A stretch of 6,783 bases of DNA, taken from NCBI GenBank assembly GCA_902803035.1, contig CADCON010000085.1, positions 1-6,783 of the forward strand, given 5' to 3'. Position numbers and translations under genes: made by a program. The notes below the pieces were generated by a model. That model had not been told where the DNA came from. It ran no database searches and worked only from the letters and a program-made list of their open reading frames with translations. This document shows, piece after piece, positions 5,404-6,783 of this stretch. How positions within the stretch are numbered: the first letter of the stretch is position 1; each line of letters opens with the position of its first letter. The stretch is from an uncultured Ruminococcus sp. (GTDB lineage: Bacteria > Bacillota > Clostridia > Oscillospirales > Acutalibacteraceae).

Positions 5404-6288
5404 TCAGCTTCCCGCGCTCTCGTAGGCATTCAGGCCCTTGTGCCAGATGAAGAGGGCAATTGCCATAAGTACGGTTGCCGCGACGACGGGAGCCAGAATG
5501 CTGAAAACCGGCCGGGTGTGCCGCAGCAGGTAGCTGGCGGGATAGTAGGAGGTGAGGGCAAAGGGAATGACGTAGGTCACCGCGCCCCGCACAAGGCGGC
5601 TGTAAATGCTCACGGGGTACTGGGAAAACTGATTGAGGTTGTAGGTGACCTCCATGAGATGTCCGCTCCGCTTCGTCCAGAAGGCGATTGAGCCGAAGAT
5701 CGTCTTGATGGAGGCGTAAATCAGCGTGCCGAAAAGAATGGCGATGAGTGCCAGCGGAATGTCATACCACACAAAGGGCAGATGAATGTGCCGTAGCGAT
5801 GTTACGATCAGGGCGACGCCGACAATCAGCTTGCCGAACGCGTCCACCTGGAATTCCTCTACCGTGACAATGAGCAGGGTGTTGAGGGGACGGATGAGAT
5901 ACTTGTCAAAATCCCCCTTGCGGATCATCCAGTAGCCGACATTCCAGATGTTGTCGAACAGCAGATGATCCAATCCGTTGGGAAAGAGCGAGAAGCCGTA
6001 AATGAAAAGCACCTCGTAATAGCCCCAGCCGCGCAGGTTTTCCACCCTGCCGAAGATGATCGCCAGAAAGGCGATATTGATGACCTGCTCCACCAGAAAG
6101 CCGACCGCGCCGGTCACAAAGTCAATCTTGTATTCCATGAGCTTTTTGAGGTGCAGCGCGGCGAACATCCGTTGCAGCCGGAACCCACGGTGTATTTCTT
6201 TGAAAAAATGCCTGATACGATTTTTCTTCAAAATATCCCTTCTTTCCATGCCAAGGGCAAAGCCCTTCCAGAAATATTCTCTGTTCAT
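5404..6288 (-). CDS. ABC-2 family transporter permease (COG3694/ABC2_membrane_6 type)
   Basis: A 294-residue membrane subunit of an ABC-2 exporter of the type built from one ATPase and two permeases (COG4586/COG4587/COG3694). Hydrophobic helices lie at about 60-80, 90-105, 150-166, 176-197, 234-252 and 262-282, giving about six spans. Recognisable motifs are LMEYKIDF before the first helix, KGDFDKYLIRPLN (124-136), FSQYPVSIY (221-229), YPASYLL (249-255) and the closing YESAGS. The substrate is unknown. The start at 6288 is uncertain: its upstream site (AGAG close by, AGGA too far) is weak, and it gives a basic N-terminal extension of about 40 residues before the usual family beginning. ATGs at 6249 and 6170 are alternatives. 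It lies 48 bases after the other permease gene, the usual arrangement for this transporter type, and the Nudix gene follows it. Confidence 0.9.
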   Translation of the reverse strand: MNREYFWKGFALGMERRDILKKNRIRHFFKEIHRGFRLQRMFAALHLKKLMEYKIDFVTGAVGFLVEQVINIAFLAIIFGRVENLRGWGYYEVLFIYGFSLFPNGLDHLLFDNIWNVGYWMIRKGDFDKYLIRPLNTLLIVTVEEFQVDAFGKLIVGVALIVTSLRHIHLPFVWYDIPLALIAILFGTLIYASIKTIFGSIAFWTKRSGHLMEVTYNLNQFSQYPVSIYSRLVRGAVTYVIPFALTSYYPASYLLRHTRPVFSILAPVVAATVLMAIALFIWHKGLNAYESAGS

Positions 6289-6314
6289 TTTTTCTCTGTT
6301 ATCTGTTTTCCTAA

Positions 6315-6332
6315 GCGGCGCGCACCCGCCGC
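6315..6332. other. GC-rich stem-loop between the two permease genes
   Basis: GCGGCG (6315-6320), six bases, then CGCCGC (6327-6332) form a six-bp stem between the two permease genes. The same six-base arms with a six-base loop recur at 5383-5400. There is no T-run on the minus strand (TTAGGAAAAC follows), so it is not an intrinsic terminator. Confidence 0.4.
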
Positions 6333-6336
6333 GCTC

Positions 6337-6783
6337 TTATCCTCCCTGCACGGAAACGTGCCGGAGAGCGGCGGCGAGAATGAGCTTCGAGATCAGGTAG
6401 AAGCCGATGACCCAGCCCAATTGAATGGCAAGGCGCAGAGCGATTTCCCCTCCGGCATACTTGCCCATGTAGATCATCACCGGCGTGTAGCACAGCGAGG
6501 AAAAGGGCAGCCATTCCAGCGCCATCCGCAGGCCTGCGGGCATGAAGGCGATGGGGACGACCGCGCCGGAGAGAAAGCGCAGAATGCCTGATTTGATGAT
6601 ATTGAAGCCCCATAGATTTTTGAGAAAGAACGCCATGAAGCCGAAGCAGACATTCATGTAGAAGGAGAAGAGATAGCTCATTGTCATGCTGACCAGATAC
6701 AGCAGGAAGGTGACAATGTGAAAGGAAAATTCTCCGGACGCGCGGTATTTGAAAATTTCCACGCCGATGACAACCGGGACGAA
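6337..6783 (-). CDS. ABC-2 family transporter permease, C-terminal part (COG4587 type; 5' end outside window)
   Basis: The last 148 residues of a permease; the frame stays open to the right edge of the window, so the GTG at 6762 is not taken as the start. Hydrophobic segments lie at about fragment residues 21-43, 46-55, 69-81 and 118-140. Family-like features are FMAFFLKNLWGFNIIKSGILRFLSG handled as one block (49-73), the VVPIAFMP turn (75-82), LPFSSLCYTPVMIYMGK (92-108), and the C-terminal VSVQGG, which is characteristic of COG4587-type ABC-2 permeases. It should pair with the permease encoded 48 bases downstream in the membrane part of one exporter, with the ATPase gene expected just upstream, beyond the window. 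The stop is TAA at 6337-6339. The exported substrate cannot be inferred. Confidence 0.88.
   Translation of the reverse strand, partial: FVPVVIGVEIFKYRASGEFSFHIVTFLLYLVSMTMSYLFSFYMNVCFGFMAFFLKNLWGFNIIKSGILRFLSGAVVPIAFMPAGLRMALEWLPFSSLCYTPVMIYMGKYAGGEIALRLAIQLGWVIGFYLISKLILAAALRHVSVQGG

Noticed and set aside
5965..6591. 208-codon plus-strand open frame spanning both ABC permease genes
   Set aside because: It runs antisense across two recognised genes and their gap and has no family resemblance.
1..6783. Search by eye for tRNA genes, CRISPR repeats, transposase genes, terminal inverted repeats and toxin-antitoxin pairs
   Set aside because: None found; gene content and intergenic sizes look like ordinary chromosome.

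Overview
The window looks like ordinary chromosome from a mid-to-high GC Firmicute of the class Clostridia (probably gut-type Oscillospirales or Lachnospirales; this placement is inferred). The clues are a DUF6465-type lysine/alanine-rich protein, a YitT-family membrane protein, a COG4587/COG3694-type pair of ABC-2 permeases ending in VQGG and YESAGS, strong purine-rich ribosome binding sites, and two textbook sigma-A promoters (TTGACA, 17 bases, TATAAT). I see no rRNA, tRNA, CRISPR array, insertion sequence or phage gene.

Layout, left to right. Bases 1-1638 (+ strand) hold the 3' end of aspS (aspartyl-tRNA synthetase), a RimJ/RimL-type GNAT acetyltransferase and a four-helix membrane protein of unknown function; the last two are four to fifteen bases apart and look co-transcribed. 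Bases 1639-1865 form an AT-rich regulatory gap with a palindrome and a perfect-consensus promoter. This drives a single-gene unit (1866-2201) for a small protein with an H1-histone-like Lys/Ala/Pro tail. A 13-bp perfect terminator hairpin with T-runs on both sides follows and separates it from the convergent minus-strand unit.

Bases 2287-4282 (- strand) are a self-contained three-gene operon read right to left: perfect-consensus promoter, YitT-family membrane protein, a 61-residue two-helix membrane protein, and a nucleoside phosphorylase-family enzyme whose ribosome binding site overlaps the preceding stop codon. It ends at the shared terminator.

Bases 4351-6783 (- strand) hold, read right to left, the 3' end of one ABC-2 permease, a second ABC-2 permease, and a Nudix hydrolase with an additional C-terminal region of about 145 residues that I cannot assign. 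The ATPase partner of the permeases presumably lies just beyond the right edge.

No clear new defence or mobile system is visible. The points most worth a second look are the two-part Nudix protein, the YitT / mini-membrane protein / nucleoside phosphorylase operon, and the apparently strongly expressed H1-tailed DUF6465 protein with a palindrome upstream of its promoter.
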